From: Paenibacillus sp. FSL H8-0537
GTDB taxonomy: Bacteria; Bacillota; Bacilli; Paenibacillales; Paenibacillaceae
Direction: 5' to 3'
DNA length: 64,000 nucleotides
Assembly (NCBI RefSeq): GCF_038051995.1
Contig: NZ_CP150290.1
Location: 421,501-485,500 of the forward strand
Each line of letters starts with the position of its first letter. Position 1 is the first letter of the stretch. Shown here in pieces: positions 25,531 through 34,405 of the stretch. Below the pieces are notes generated by a model. That model was not told the DNA's origin. It was given only the letters and a program-made list of their open reading frames with translations, and made no database searches. The translations under genes were made by a program, and so were the position numbers.

Positions 25531-26880
25531 ATGAAGAATATGAAGCTTAAATCGCTCGCAATGACGGCAACTGCACTTGTGCTTACCGGAACGCTTGCGG
25601 CATGCGGCGGAAGCAATTCCGGCAGCAATACGGGTACGAATGCGGCGGCTGGTGGCGAAGGCGGCAATACAGAGAAGAAGGTAACGCTCTCGCTGCTGGT
25701 TGATAATACGCAGGATACGGTCAACTTGGCGAATGCTTACGTCGACGCTTTCCAGAAGAAATATCCGAACATTACAGTGGAGATGGAAACAAGGCCGGGC
25801 GGCGGCGAAGGCGATAATATTGTGAAGACCCGCCTGGCGACAGGCGATATGACGGACGTTTTCTTTTATAACTCGGGATCTTTAATGCAGGCATTGTCTC
25901 CAGAGAAAAATATACTGGACCTGACGAATGAAGCGTTCATGTCGGACGTCGTGGATTCCTTCAAGCAGACGGTTGCCGTGGATGGAAAAGTGTATGGGGT
26001 GCCGACCTCTTCCACGATTGCTGGCGGTTGGTTCTATAATAAGAAGATCTATTCCGACCTTGGGCTGAAGGTGCCGACGACTTGGGCTGAGCTGATCGCG
26101 AATAGCGAGAAAATTAAAGCGGCAGGTATTTCCCCTGTCATTGGTTCCTACAAGGACTCATGGACCTCGCAGCTCGTTGTGCTGGCTGATTATTACAATG
26201 TACAGGCACAGGTACCAACGTTCGCAGAGGATTTTACCGCCCATAAGGCTACTTTTGCAGGCACACCCGCTGCGCTGAGAAGCTTCGAGAAGCTGCAGGA
26301 GCTTTATGATAAAGGCTTTATGAACAAGGATATGCTGGCGACAACTTATGATGCTGGCCTCAAAATGCTTGCTGATGGCAAGGGAGCGCAATATCCAATG
26401 CTGTCGTTCGCATCGCCATCGCTTGTGCAGAACTTCCCGGATGAGATTGAAAATATCGGATTTTTTGCCCAGCCTGGCGACGATGCCTCGAAAAACGGAT
26501 TGAGCGTCTGGATGCCGGGAGCAGGCTACGTTTATAAGGAAACAAAAAATGTGGAGGCAGCAAAGCAGTTTCTAGCATTCATGGCTTCTGTAGAAGGGAC
26601 AGAGGTTGCGGCTACGGTCTCGAAGCCAACCGGCCCTTATCTGATCAAGGATGCGAAGATTCCAGACGATGTGCCAACGCTGGTGAAAGACATGCTGCCG
26701 TATTTCGAATCGGGAAAAACGGCGCCTGCGCTTGAGTTCGTTTCCCCAGTTAAAGGACCGAGCCTGGAGCAAATTACCGTTGAGGTTGGCGCAGGCATTA
26801 AGAAGGCAGCGGAAGGCGCGGCTGCTTACGATAAAGATGTTGAGAAGCAAGCGAAGCAGCTTGGACTGGCGGGCTGGTAA
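25531..26880 (+). CDS. ABC sugar-binding lipoprotein (CUT1)
   Basis: A 449-residue extracellular solute-binding protein of family 1. The signal peptide ends in the lipobox LAAC (residues 22-25), followed by a Gly/Ser/Asn linker, so the mature protein is anchored on the outer face of the membrane. The body shows family features such as YPNITVEMETRPGG, DVFFYNSGSLMQAL and VYGVPTSSTIAGGWFYNK. It delivers an oligosaccharide, probably rhamnose-containing, to the two permeases that follow. It starts a transporter operon just after the YesNM pair. Confidence 0.93.
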   Translation: MKNMKLKSLAMTATALVLTGTLAACGGSNSGSNTGTNAAAGGEGGNTEKKVTLSLLVDNTQDTVNLANAYVDAFQKKYPNITVEMETRPGGGEGDNIVKTRLATGDMTDVFFYNSGSLMQALSPEKNILDLTNEAFMSDVVDSFKQTVAVDGKVYGVPTSSTIAGGWFYNKKIYSDLGLKVPTTWAELIANSEKIKAAGISPVIGSYKDSWTSQLVVLADYYNVQAQVPTFAEDFTAHKATFAGTPAALRSFEKLQELYDKGFMNKDMLATTYDAGLKMLADGKGAQYPMLSFASPSLVQNFPDEIENIGFFAQPGDDASKNGLSVWMPGAGYVYKETKNVEAAKQFLAFMASVEGTEVAATVSKPTGPYLIKDAKIPDDVPTLVKDMLPYFESGKTAPALEFVSPVKGPSLEQITVEVGAGIKKAAEGAAAYDKDVEKQAKQLGLAGW

Positions 26881-26920
26881 TCTATTGCTTGAATAGTAGT
26901 AAAAAATAGATAGAGAAGTT

Positions 26921-26940
26921 CGGCCCTGCTTGCAGGGCCG
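26921..26940 (+). terminator. intra-operon stem-loop after the binding-protein gene
   Basis: CGGCCCTG and CAGGGCCG form a perfect 8-bp stem with a CTTG loop. Only three Ts follow, so full termination is unlikely. Such hairpins commonly protect the binding-protein mRNA and lower permease expression. Confidence 0.55.
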
Positions 26941-26983
26941 CTTTACTTCAAAATATACGCTTGACAGTGTAGGAGTGATAACG

Positions 26984-27850
26984 ATGAACAGTATTTTTAA
27001 ACGAACCTACTCCTATTGGTTCCTGCTGCCTGCAGCCATCATTTATTTTATTATTTTCATCCTGCCGACGATTATGTCCTTCTTCTTCAGTATGACGAGA
27101 TGGACGCTGTCGGATTGGGAGTATATCGGATTTGAAAATTTTATTACGTTTTTTCAGGAGCAGTCCTTAAGCATTGGCTTTAAAAATACACTGATCTACG
27201 CGGTCGTTACCTGTACGCTCAAGGTTGCGCTGGGACTGCTGCTAGGCGTATTGCTAACCTCGAAAATTCGGACCAAAAGCTATTTGCGGTCTGTCATATT
27301 TTTCCCAACCTTGGTGAGTACGATTGCTGTTGGTATTGCCTTCAGCATGATGATGCACCCGACACAAGGTGTCATTAATACAGCGCTTGCCGCGATTGGC
27401 ATTGAGGGGCCAGATTGGCTCGGCGATACGAGAATCGCTCTGCTGTCGGTCGCTATGGTCGATGTGTGGAAAGGCTTAGGCTTTGCCACTGTCATTTACA
27501 TTGCCGGTATTTTGTCTATTCCCGCGGAATATTATGAAGCCTTGCAAATCGACGGCGGCAACAACTGGCATAAGTTCTGGAACATTATTGTGCCGCTGAG
27601 CCGTCCAGCTACGAACTCGGTTATTATTTTAGCCTTCATCGGCGGCCTGCGCTCCTTCGATCTGGTGTGGGCGATGACCAAGGGCGGCCCAGGCTTCACG
27701 ACCGACTTGATCGCGTCGATCATTTACAAGCAGTATCAAGGCGGCTTCTATGGCCTCGCTACTGCGGGCAATGTGATTTTGTTCCTCGTTGTGACAGCGC
27801 TTGCCTTCCCGCTCTATACGTATTTGAACCGCAAGGAGGTAGACCTGTGA
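26984..27850 (+). CDS. CUT1 ABC sugar permease (MalF-like)
   Basis: A 288-residue inner-membrane permease with six helices. The conserved permease loop that docks the ATPase reads EALQIDGGNNWHKFWNIIVP near residue 185. ATG 26984 was chosen because AGGAGTG lies seven bases upstream; the frame opens earlier at 26930 without a site. It pairs with the next gene, whose GTG start overlaps its stop. No ATPase gene is present, so an MsmX-type shared ATPase encoded elsewhere is expected. Confidence 0.92.
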   Translation: MNSIFKRTYSYWFLLPAAIIYFIIFILPTIMSFFFSMTRWTLSDWEYIGFENFITFFQEQSLSIGFKNTLIYAVVTCTLKVALGLLLGVLLTSKIRTKSYLRSVIFFPTLVSTIAVGIAFSMMMHPTQGVINTALAAIGIEGPDWLGDTRIALLSVAMVDVWKGLGFATVIYIAGILSIPAEYYEALQIDGGNNWHKFWNIIVPLSRPATNSVIILAFIGGLRSFDLVWAMTKGGPGFTTDLIASIIYKQYQGGFYGLATAGNVILFLVVTALAFPLYTYLNRKEVDL

Positions 27851-28674
27851 GAAAGATCAGACAATGGGGCTTTGAAATCGGTGCCGTCTTGTTTACGATT
27901 GTCGTGTTCTGGATTCCGTTCTACTTCATATTGGTCAATTCGGGCAAGGACGCGAAGGAGTCTTCGCTGCTCACGATGTCGTGGGCTTCGAATAGTCAGT
28001 ATTGGGAAAATATCAAAACCGTCGTTATGGCCCGGGATTTCATGCTGGTTCGCGCCTTCATCAATAGTACGGTGCTGACGGTGGCCTCAATCGCTATTTT
28101 GATCGTACTGTGCGCCATGGCGGGCTATGTGCTGCAGCGCCGGACAGGAAAGCTATCTCCCTTGTTCAACTTCCTGATTCTTGCCGGGCTTATCATTCCA
28201 CCAGCAATTGTCCCGACGATCTGGGTCATGGATGGGCTTGGCCTGTTCAAAACGTTGATCGGCCTTATTTTAATCGAGGTCGCGCTGGGCTTTCCGTTCG
28301 CGGTTCTGCTTTATAAAGGCTTCATGAGCGGCATTCCGCGTGAAGTGGATGAGGCTGCCGTTATTGACGGCGCTGGCGGCCTTCGACTGTTCTTCGGCAT
28401 TGTTTTGCCGCTGCTCCAGCCTGTGACGGCAACGGTAGTCGTATTGTCCTCGGTTACCATCTTCAATGATTTCACGAACCCGCTGTATTTTCTACCGGGC
28501 TCGGACAATGTGACGGTGCAGCTGACGCTCTATAACTTCCAGAGCCAGTATGTGACGCAATACAATTTGCTGTTCACGAACATTTTGCTGATTACGATTC
28601 CGCCGCTGCTGCTCTTTATTATTTTTAACAAGCGTATTGTATCCGGCATGACGGCTGGTTCGGTTAAAGGCTAA
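27847..28674 (+). CDS. CUT1 ABC sugar permease (MalG-like)
   Basis: A 275-residue permease with six helices and the coupling loop EVDEAAVIDGAGGLRLFFGI near residue 177. The start is GTG 27847, overlapping the preceding TGA, with AAGGAGGT upstream; the longer in-frame extension back to 27667 lies within the previous gene and is not needed. Together with the lipoprotein and first permease it forms a carbohydrate importer. Confidence 0.92.
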   Translation: MRKIRQWGFEIGAVLFTIVVFWIPFYFILVNSGKDAKESSLLTMSWASNSQYWENIKTVVMARDFMLVRAFINSTVLTVASIAILIVLCAMAGYVLQRRTGKLSPLFNFLILAGLIIPPAIVPTIWVMDGLGLFKTLIGLILIEVALGFPFAVLLYKGFMSGIPREVDEAAVIDGAGGLRLFFGIVLPLLQPVTATVVVLSSVTIFNDFTNPLYFLPGSDNVTVQLTLYNFQSQYVTQYNLLFTNILLITIPPLLLFIIFNKRIVSGMTAGSVKG

Positions 28675-28714
28675 CGTAAAATTAATTAATCTATAGTAAA
28701 AAGGGGATAGCTAC

Positions 28715-31657
28715 ATGTTAAATGTTCATTCCGCAAGCTGTGAATATAGAGGTGCCCTGCTGGGCACGGACATCACAAAGCCGCGCTTCAGCTGGATGCT
28801 GGAAGCAGCAGGGCGCAGAGGAGTCCGCCAAGCCGCTTATCAGCTGCAAGTGGCGGAGGCACCGGGCGGCTTCGAGATAAGCCTTTGGGATACGGGCCGG
28901 GTCGAAAGCGAGCAATCGCTTCATATTCGTTATGGCGGCCCTGCGCTTGCAGCCCGCGCCGCTTATCGCTTCCGGGTTAGAGTATGGGATACAGCAGGAG
29001 AAGAGTCGCCTTGGAGCGAGGAGGGCACCTTCGAGCTTGCCCTTGCTGGCGGGGCGGACTGGCAGGCAAAATGGATTACGCCGGATACGTCTGCTATTGC
29101 GGCAGACGCGGCCCCAGCCTATTTGCTGCGCCAGACCTTCGATGTAAAACCAGTGGGCATCCTGTCCGCCCGGGTATATGCGACTGCGCTTGGCGTGTAT
29201 GAGCTGTACTTGAATGGCGGCAAAGTATCGGATGATTTGCTCGCTCCCGGCTGGACCAGCTATCACACCCGTGTGCAATATCAGACGTATGATGTGACAG
29301 CGGGGCTTAAAGAGGGCGCGAACGGTATTGGCTTTATGCTGGGCGATGGGTGGTATCGCGGCGGATTAGGCTTTGAAGACAAAAATTTCATGTACGGCGA
29401 CAACCGAGCCGCGCTGCTGGAGCTCCATATCCGTTATGTAGATGGCACGGAAGAGATCATAGCGACGGACAGCTCATGGCAAGCGGCGCTTGGTGCGATT
29501 CAGTATTCAAATATTTATCATGGTGAGACGTATGATGCGCGCTTGGAAATCCAGGGCTGGAGCGAAGCCGATGGAGCAGGAGGAGCAGATAGAGCGGAAG
29601 CTCAAAGTGATGCGAAGCTGGCAGCTGGCAGCTGGTCGGCTGTGCAAGTGCTGGATCTGCCATACAGTCAGCTTGTAGCACAAGAAAACTGGCCGACTAA
29701 CGTTACCGAAGTCATCAAGCCGATCTCGTCGTTTATTACACCGGCAGGCGATCATGTGCTGGATTTGGGTCAAAATATCGTCGGGCGCATGAGATTTACC
29801 GTCGAAGCGCCGGAAGGAACGCAAATCGTTCTGCGCCATGCAGAGGTGCTGGACAAGGATGGAAATATTTATTTCGGCAATCTGCGTCCTGCGAGGCAGA
29901 CGCTGACCTATATCGCGAAAGGCGACGGCATGGAAAGCTATGCGCCCCATTTTACCTTTATGGGCTTCCGTTATGTGCTTGTTCAGGGCTTTCCAGGTCA
30001 GGAGGCAGGTGTTCCGCTGCCGGCAGATGCTTTCCAAGGCGAGGTTATTCACTCCGACATGCCTTCATCGGGTGAGTTCGAATGCTCTGACGAGCGAATC
30101 AACAAGCTCCAGCAAAATATCCGCTGGGGACAGCGCGGCAACTTCCTCGATGTGCCGACGGATTGTCCGCAGCGCGATGAACGGCTGGGCTGGACGGGAG
30201 ACGCGCAAGTATTTATTAGCACGGCGTTGTTCAACTTCCAAGGAGCACCGTTTTTTGCAAAATGGCTGCATGACCTGAAGGCGGAGCAGCATGAGGATGG
30301 CGGCATTCCTTTCGTTATTCCTGACATTGTTGGCGGAGCCAATTCAGCGGCCTGGGGAGACGCTGCGGTCATTTGCCCATGGACGGTTTACCAATATTAT
30401 GGTGATGAGCGGCTGCTCTCCGAGCAGTATGAAAGCATGAAGCGATGGGTCGAGTACATCCGGGCACAGGGCAGCGAGGAATATTTATGGAATACCGGCT
30501 TTCATTTCGGGGATTGGCTTGCGCTCGATGCGAAGGAGAACAGCTATATTGGCGCGACTCCAACGGCATTGGTTGCTACGGCCTACTATGCCTACTCCAC
30601 GCGCATTGTTCGTGATGCAGCGAGGGTGCTTGGCCATGACGAGGACGCCCAGCGCTATGGCGAGCTGCACAGCCACGTAATCGCTGCGTTCCGCGACGAG
30701 TTTATGACCAAGAGGGGGCGTATCGCTTCACCGACGCAAACCGCGCATATATTGGCGCTTATGTTCGACTTGGTGGATGAGAGTGTGAAGGATCGGGTAG
30801 CGGAGGACTTAAACAACCTGATCGTCGAAAATGACTATCACCTGACGACCGGCTTTGTGGGCACGCCGTATTTATGCTTTGCCCTGTCGAACAGCGGCTA
30901 TCATACGACGGCGGTTCGCTTGCTGCTGCAAGAGAGCTATCCGGGCTGGCTGTATTCGGTATCGAAAGGCGCGACGACGATTTGGGAGCATTGGGACAGC
31001 ATTAAGCCAGACGGCTCGTTCTGGAGCGACGACATGAACTCGTTCAACCATTATTCCTATGGCGCCATCGGCGATTGGATGTACCGCAAGGTGGCGGGGC
31101 TGGACATGGACCCTTCGCAGCCTGCCTTCAAGCATATTCGAATTGAGCCGTTGTTCGGATCGACCATGCTGACCTATGCGAAAGCCTCTTACGACTCTGT
31201 TTACGGACGGATCGAGTCGGGCTGGCGTGTGGATGGCAGCCGTATTGAGCTTCAGGTTGTCATTCCGGCGAATACGACCGCAGATATTATTTTGCGGGGA
31301 GCGACGCTCGCTGGCACGACAGAAGGCGGGACCTCGCTTGAAAATATAGCGGGCATCGCATCGGCGGAGGAAACCGCAGCTGGCTTGATTATCCGTGCCG
31401 GCTCGGGTACGTACCAGTTTGCCTATGAAAGTGAAGGCTTATTCCGCTCACAGTACAGCGCCAAGACGAAGATGAGCGAAATATGGATGGATGAGCGGGC
31501 GATTGCCATTGTGAGCCGGCATATGCCAAATCTGTTCAGCGGCGCACAGGCAAACATTGCTAAGCCGTTCTCTCTTCAGCAAGTCAGCGAAAATGGCATG
31601 TTCCGTATCTCCAAAGAGACGATTGACCAGGTGCTTGAGGAGCTTGCGGCGCTGTAG
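28715..31657 (+). CDS. GH78 alpha-L-rhamnosidase
   Basis: A 980-residue multidomain enzyme that releases terminal L-rhamnose from oligosaccharides. It starts with an Ig/fibronectin-like domain, then beta-sandwich domains (TALGVYELYLNGGKVSDDLL; VTEVIKPISSF), the (alpha/alpha)6 catalytic barrel and a C-terminal sandwich. Catalytic-region motifs are DVPTDCPQRDERLGWTGD near residue 475 and TTIWEHWDSI near residue 755. About 60 residues beyond the usual end (DERAIAIVSRHMPNLFSG) form an extra C-terminal segment. No signal peptide is present, so it acts on imported sugars. It is the last gene of the transporter operon. Confidence 0.92.
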   Translation: MLNVHSASCEYRGALLGTDITKPRFSWMLEAAGRRGVRQAAYQLQVAEAPGGFEISLWDTGRVESEQSLHIRYGGPALAARAAYRFRVRVWDTAGEESPWSEEGTFELALAGGADWQAKWITPDTSAIAADAAPAYLLRQTFDVKPVGILSARVYATALGVYELYLNGGKVSDDLLAPGWTSYHTRVQYQTYDVTAGLKEGANGIGFMLGDGWYRGGLGFEDKNFMYGDNRAALLELHIRYVDGTEEIIATDSSWQAALGAIQYSNIYHGETYDARLEIQGWSEADGAGGADRAEAQSDAKLAAGSWSAVQVLDLPYSQLVAQENWPTNVTEVIKPISSFITPAGDHVLDLGQNIVGRMRFTVEAPEGTQIVLRHAEVLDKDGNIYFGNLRPARQTLTYIAKGDGMESYAPHFTFMGFRYVLVQGFPGQEAGVPLPADAFQGEVIHSDMPSSGEFECSDERINKLQQNIRWGQRGNFLDVPTDCPQRDERLGWTGDAQVFISTALFNFQGAPFFAKWLHDLKAEQHEDGGIPFVIPDIVGGANSAAWGDAAVICPWTVYQYYGDERLLSEQYESMKRWVEYIRAQGSEEYLWNTGFHFGDWLALDAKENSYIGATPTALVATAYYAYSTRIVRDAARVLGHDEDAQRYGELHSHVIAAFRDEFMTKRGRIASPTQTAHILALMFDLVDESVKDRVAEDLNNLIVENDYHLTTGFVGTPYLCFALSNSGYHTTAVRLLLQESYPGWLYSVSKGATTIWEHWDSIKPDGSFWSDDMNSFNHYSYGAIGDWMYRKVAGLDMDPSQPAFKHIRIEPLFGSTMLTYAKASYDSVYGRIESGWRVDGSRIELQVVIPANTTADIILRGATLAGTTEGGTSLENIAGIASAEETAAGLIIRAGSGTYQFAYESEGLFRSQYSAKTKMSEIWMDERAIAIVSRHMPNLFSGAQANIAKPFSLQQVSENGMFRISKETIDQVLEELAAL

Positions 31658-32235
31658 TTGTTGGAGGGCCATGGTGTTGTTCCGCTGCTCTATACACCAG
31701 GCACCGAGTGGAAATATTCCATCGCGACAGATGTGCTGGGAGCAGTCATTGCAAAGGTAACGGAATCAACGCTCAGCGAGGCTGTGCATTCCCTAGTGAC
31801 AAAGCCGATTGGCATGACCGACACCGATTTTATTGCAGTGGATCCAGGTAGACTGGCTATTGCATATACCGATGATAGTCCAGAGCCGAGGACTTTATTC
31901 GACTGCTGGAAACTTTGCGTAAAGGAGGAGCGCCTCTGCTGCCGGAGACTCTGGTTCGTGAGTTGACTACCAATCAGATAGGGGATTTGCCAATGGCTTA
32001 TTGGCCAGGGCGAGGTTTTGGTTTAGGCATCACGTTGCTCAAGGATCCCATTGCGGCAAATACACCGGAATCACCGGGCACATGGCGCATGGACGGCACC
32101 TACGGTCATTCGTGGTTCGTTGATCCCAAGCAGCGGCTCAGCGTCGTGGCGTTTAGCAATACTGCACTGGAAGGCATGTCGGGCCAGTTTACGGTTGACC
32201 TTTGTGAAGCGGTTTATGACAGCATCAAAAAATAG
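31658..32235 (+). pseudogene. broken beta-lactamase-family serine hydrolase
   Basis: Two frames together spell the C-terminal part of a class C beta-lactamase-like serine hydrolase: TPGTEWKYSIATDVLGAVIA in the first (31658 to about 31915), then ETLVRELTTNQIGD and DGTYGHSWFVDPKQ in the second (about 31905-32235). The frame shifts near 31905. The N-terminal half with the SxxK nucleophile is absent, because the remnant starts directly after the rhamnosidase stop. It is therefore truncated and frameshifted. Confidence 0.8.
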
Positions 32236-32283
32236 TCATTCAAAGAAAGCTAGCTGGATTAGTCGGTTTTCCGGAAATTAAAA

Positions 32284-32323
32284 GGAGTAAAGCAGCCTCA
32301 TTAAGGTTGCTTTACTCCTTTTT
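32284..32323 (+). terminator. terminator, first copy of a repeated hairpin
   Basis: GGAGTAAAGCAGCC (32284-32297) pairs with GGTTGCTTTACTCC (32305-32318), with one G-T wobble, followed by TTTTT. The same stem sequence recurs at 53355-53398. Confidence 0.85.
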
Positions 32324-32378
32324 GCTGATTATGGGGAAAATTCGCCATGCTGCGACGTTCAAGCAGCTACATTGCTAG

Positions 32379-32552
32379 TTAAATTTCATTTTTTGAAATA
32401 CCATTTAAACTCGGAACGTAATCGTTAGCTTTATTGCTTGTCAACGTCTGAGCTTCTTCCGTTAAATGATCGTCATTTTGTTGATTGTTTTTCTTATCTG
32501 CACGATTATTTGAGCGGTCCAATTTGGGATCAGCGCTATTTTTTGGCATCAT
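32379..32552 (-). CDS. small hydrophilic protein of unknown function
   Basis: A 57-residue, highly polar protein (MPKNSADPKLDRSNNRADKK at its start), rich in Asn, Asp, Lys and Ser and without cysteine or membrane segments. GGAGGTGAT directly precedes the tandem ATG-ATG, so 32552 is the likely start rather than the longer frame at 32564. It is unlike the classical alpha/beta small acid-soluble spore proteins, but its composition and its place beside germination genes would fit a minor spore protein. That is inference. Confidence 0.6.
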   Translation of the reverse strand: MMPKNSADPKLDRSNNRADKKNNQQNDDHLTEEAQTLTSNKANDYVPSLNGISKNEI

Positions 32553-32568
32553 AATCACCTCCATTTTT

Positions 32569-32808
32569 TCAAATATAGTATGAGAAGGCAGCTTGAATTT
32601 TATCCCAAGTTCTTCTCATGTCTAAAACAAACGGATTTGTTGTTGGAGAGGCGTCATAGCCGTCTCCCATAATCAATGGAAGCCAATCGTTTACGGGAAC
32701 ATCGGCTAGGGCCATGACCAAAATAATGAAAAAAATATAAGTAGTTTTATTTGATGGTATTTGTTCACATAATCGGAGAGGTATCTGTGAATAATTATTA
32801 GTGACCAT
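32569..32808 (-). CDS. small one-helix membrane protein of unknown function
   Basis: About 79 residues with one hydrophobic segment (YIFFIILVMALADVPV, about residues 24-40) and a C-terminal domain with DWLPLIMGDGYDAS and RRTWDKIQAAF. GGCGGAG stands about nine bases before the ATG chosen; a longer frame begins at 32835. It is divergent from the germination operon that starts at 32861. I do not recognise it. Confidence 0.5.
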   Translation of the reverse strand: MVTNNYSQIPLRLCEQIPSNKTTYIFFIILVMALADVPVNDWLPLIMGDGYDASPTTNPFVLDMRRTWDKIQAAFSYYI

Positions 32809-32860
32809 TATCAACTCCGCCGAATAATAGTTCATCTAAAAATTAAGAAGGTGATCTGCA

Positions 32861-34390
32861 GTGTCAACGGAATCGAAGGACCTCACTTCTCCACCTATTC
32901 CATTCGAGAGCGTCAGCGACAGACTCAATGAGAATGAAGAAAGACTGAAAGAGAAGTTCAACTATTGTTCAGACGTTATCTTTCGTCCTGTTCATTTAGA
33001 GGGAACGAACAAAGCGTTAATGATATACATAGAAGGACTGGGCGATATTAGCATGATGGATCAATTGATCGTGCAGTCGATTCTCCTTCATGGTTTGTCC
33101 GTGGAAGCAGGAGATGCAGCGCCCTCGGAACAAATGAGCACAAAACCGGAAATCAATACTGCTGAGATCAAGCGCCTTTACTATATAGAAGATGTTGTCC
33201 AAGACATTCTTAATCCAAAAGTGGTTATTTTGCTGGATCACGTTAATTTCGCGTTAAGCGTTGATATTCCTGGCCCAAAGCATCGCAGCATAGATGAGCC
33301 TTCATCAGAGCCAGTTGTGCGAGGACCCAGAGAAGGATTTGTCGAGGCCATTCAAGTAAATACGAGTATGCTGCGGAGAAAAATAAAAAATAGTCAATTG
33401 AAAATGGAGTATGTTAACATAGGGCAAATTTCTCAGACCAAGATCGCAATTTCTTATTTGGAAGGGATAGCTGATGAGCATATTGTCCAAGAATTGCGCA
33501 ACAAAGTTAAAGGCATCAAAGTTGATTCCATTTTGGAATCGGCCTACATTGAAGAATTTATCGACATGTACCCCTTCTCTCCTTTTCCAACTGTACAAAA
33601 TACAGAAAGACCAGATGTTGTAGCCGCGAGTTTACTTGAAGGGAAAGTAGCTATTTTTACAGATGGAACACCATTTGTATTAATTGTTCCATTTACCTTT
33701 TGGGCAGGGCTGCAAAGTGCAGAAGATTACTATAACCGATCAGTCTATTCCACTGCTATACGTTTAATCAGAATTGTGTTTTTAAGCAGCTCGCTATTCC
33801 TCCCATCGCTATATGTAGCCATTGTTAATTTTCATTTTCAGATGCTTCCAACCAGTCTGTTGTTGACGTTTGCTACAGCCAGAGAAAACGCACCGTTTCC
33901 TACTGTGGTGGAAACGTTCATTATGGAAGTTGTATTTGAGGGCTTGCGAGAGGCTGGTATTAGACTGCCAAAACAAATAGGCTCCGCCGTGAGTATCGTG
34001 TGAGCTTTAGTTATTGGTCAGGCAGCTGTACAAGCAGGGGTGGTATCCGCCCCTATTGTTATTGTCGTAGCAGGTACGGGCATTGCCTCTTTTACTATAC
34101 CGCGGTATAACATGGGTCATGCCCTGCGACTGCTGCGGTTTGTATTATTGGTTTTAGCCGGTACATTAGGCTTATATGGAATAGCTATGGGAACGATTGC
34201 TATATTACTTCATTTGGTCAGCTTGGATTCCTACGGTACACCTTATTTTACACCACTGGCTCCATTCCAAAAAAAAAGCTTTACCGATTTATTGTGGAGA
34301 GCGCCTCGCTGGGCAATGATTTTCCGACCTGGAAAGGGCGCCAAGTCACGACGTACAGCAATAGGCCAAAAGCCAAAAGCAGAAAACTAA
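32861..34390 (+). pseudogene. GerA-family germinant receptor subunit interrupted by an in-frame TGA
   Basis: The reading frame encodes a full-length GerA/GerKA-type protein of about 509 codons, an inner spore-membrane protein with a cytoplasmic N-domain and a C-terminal membrane region (QSAEDYYNRSVYSTAIRLIR; LPTSLLLTFATARENAPFPT). Codon 381, at 34001-34003, is TGA where the family has a glycine in the SAVSIVGALVIGQAAVQAG stretch. The frame continues intact on both sides, ending at 34390. A single GGA-to-TGA change explains it. The product would lack its last membrane helices. The start is GTG 32861, with GAAGGTGAT upstream. A sequencing error cannot be excluded. Confidence 0.85.
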
Positions 34391-34405
34391 AGGTGGATTT
34401 GCGAT

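Noticed and set aside
27667..27846. N-terminal extension of the second sugar permease
   Set aside because: It lies wholly within the upstream permease gene in another frame; the GTG at 27847 has a strong ribosome-binding site and overlaps the previous stop as usual.
32569..32835. The small frame upstream of the germination genes as a certain germination protein
   Set aside because: It has one membrane helix and a fair ribosome-binding site but no recognisable family, so it was kept only as an uncharacterised small gene.
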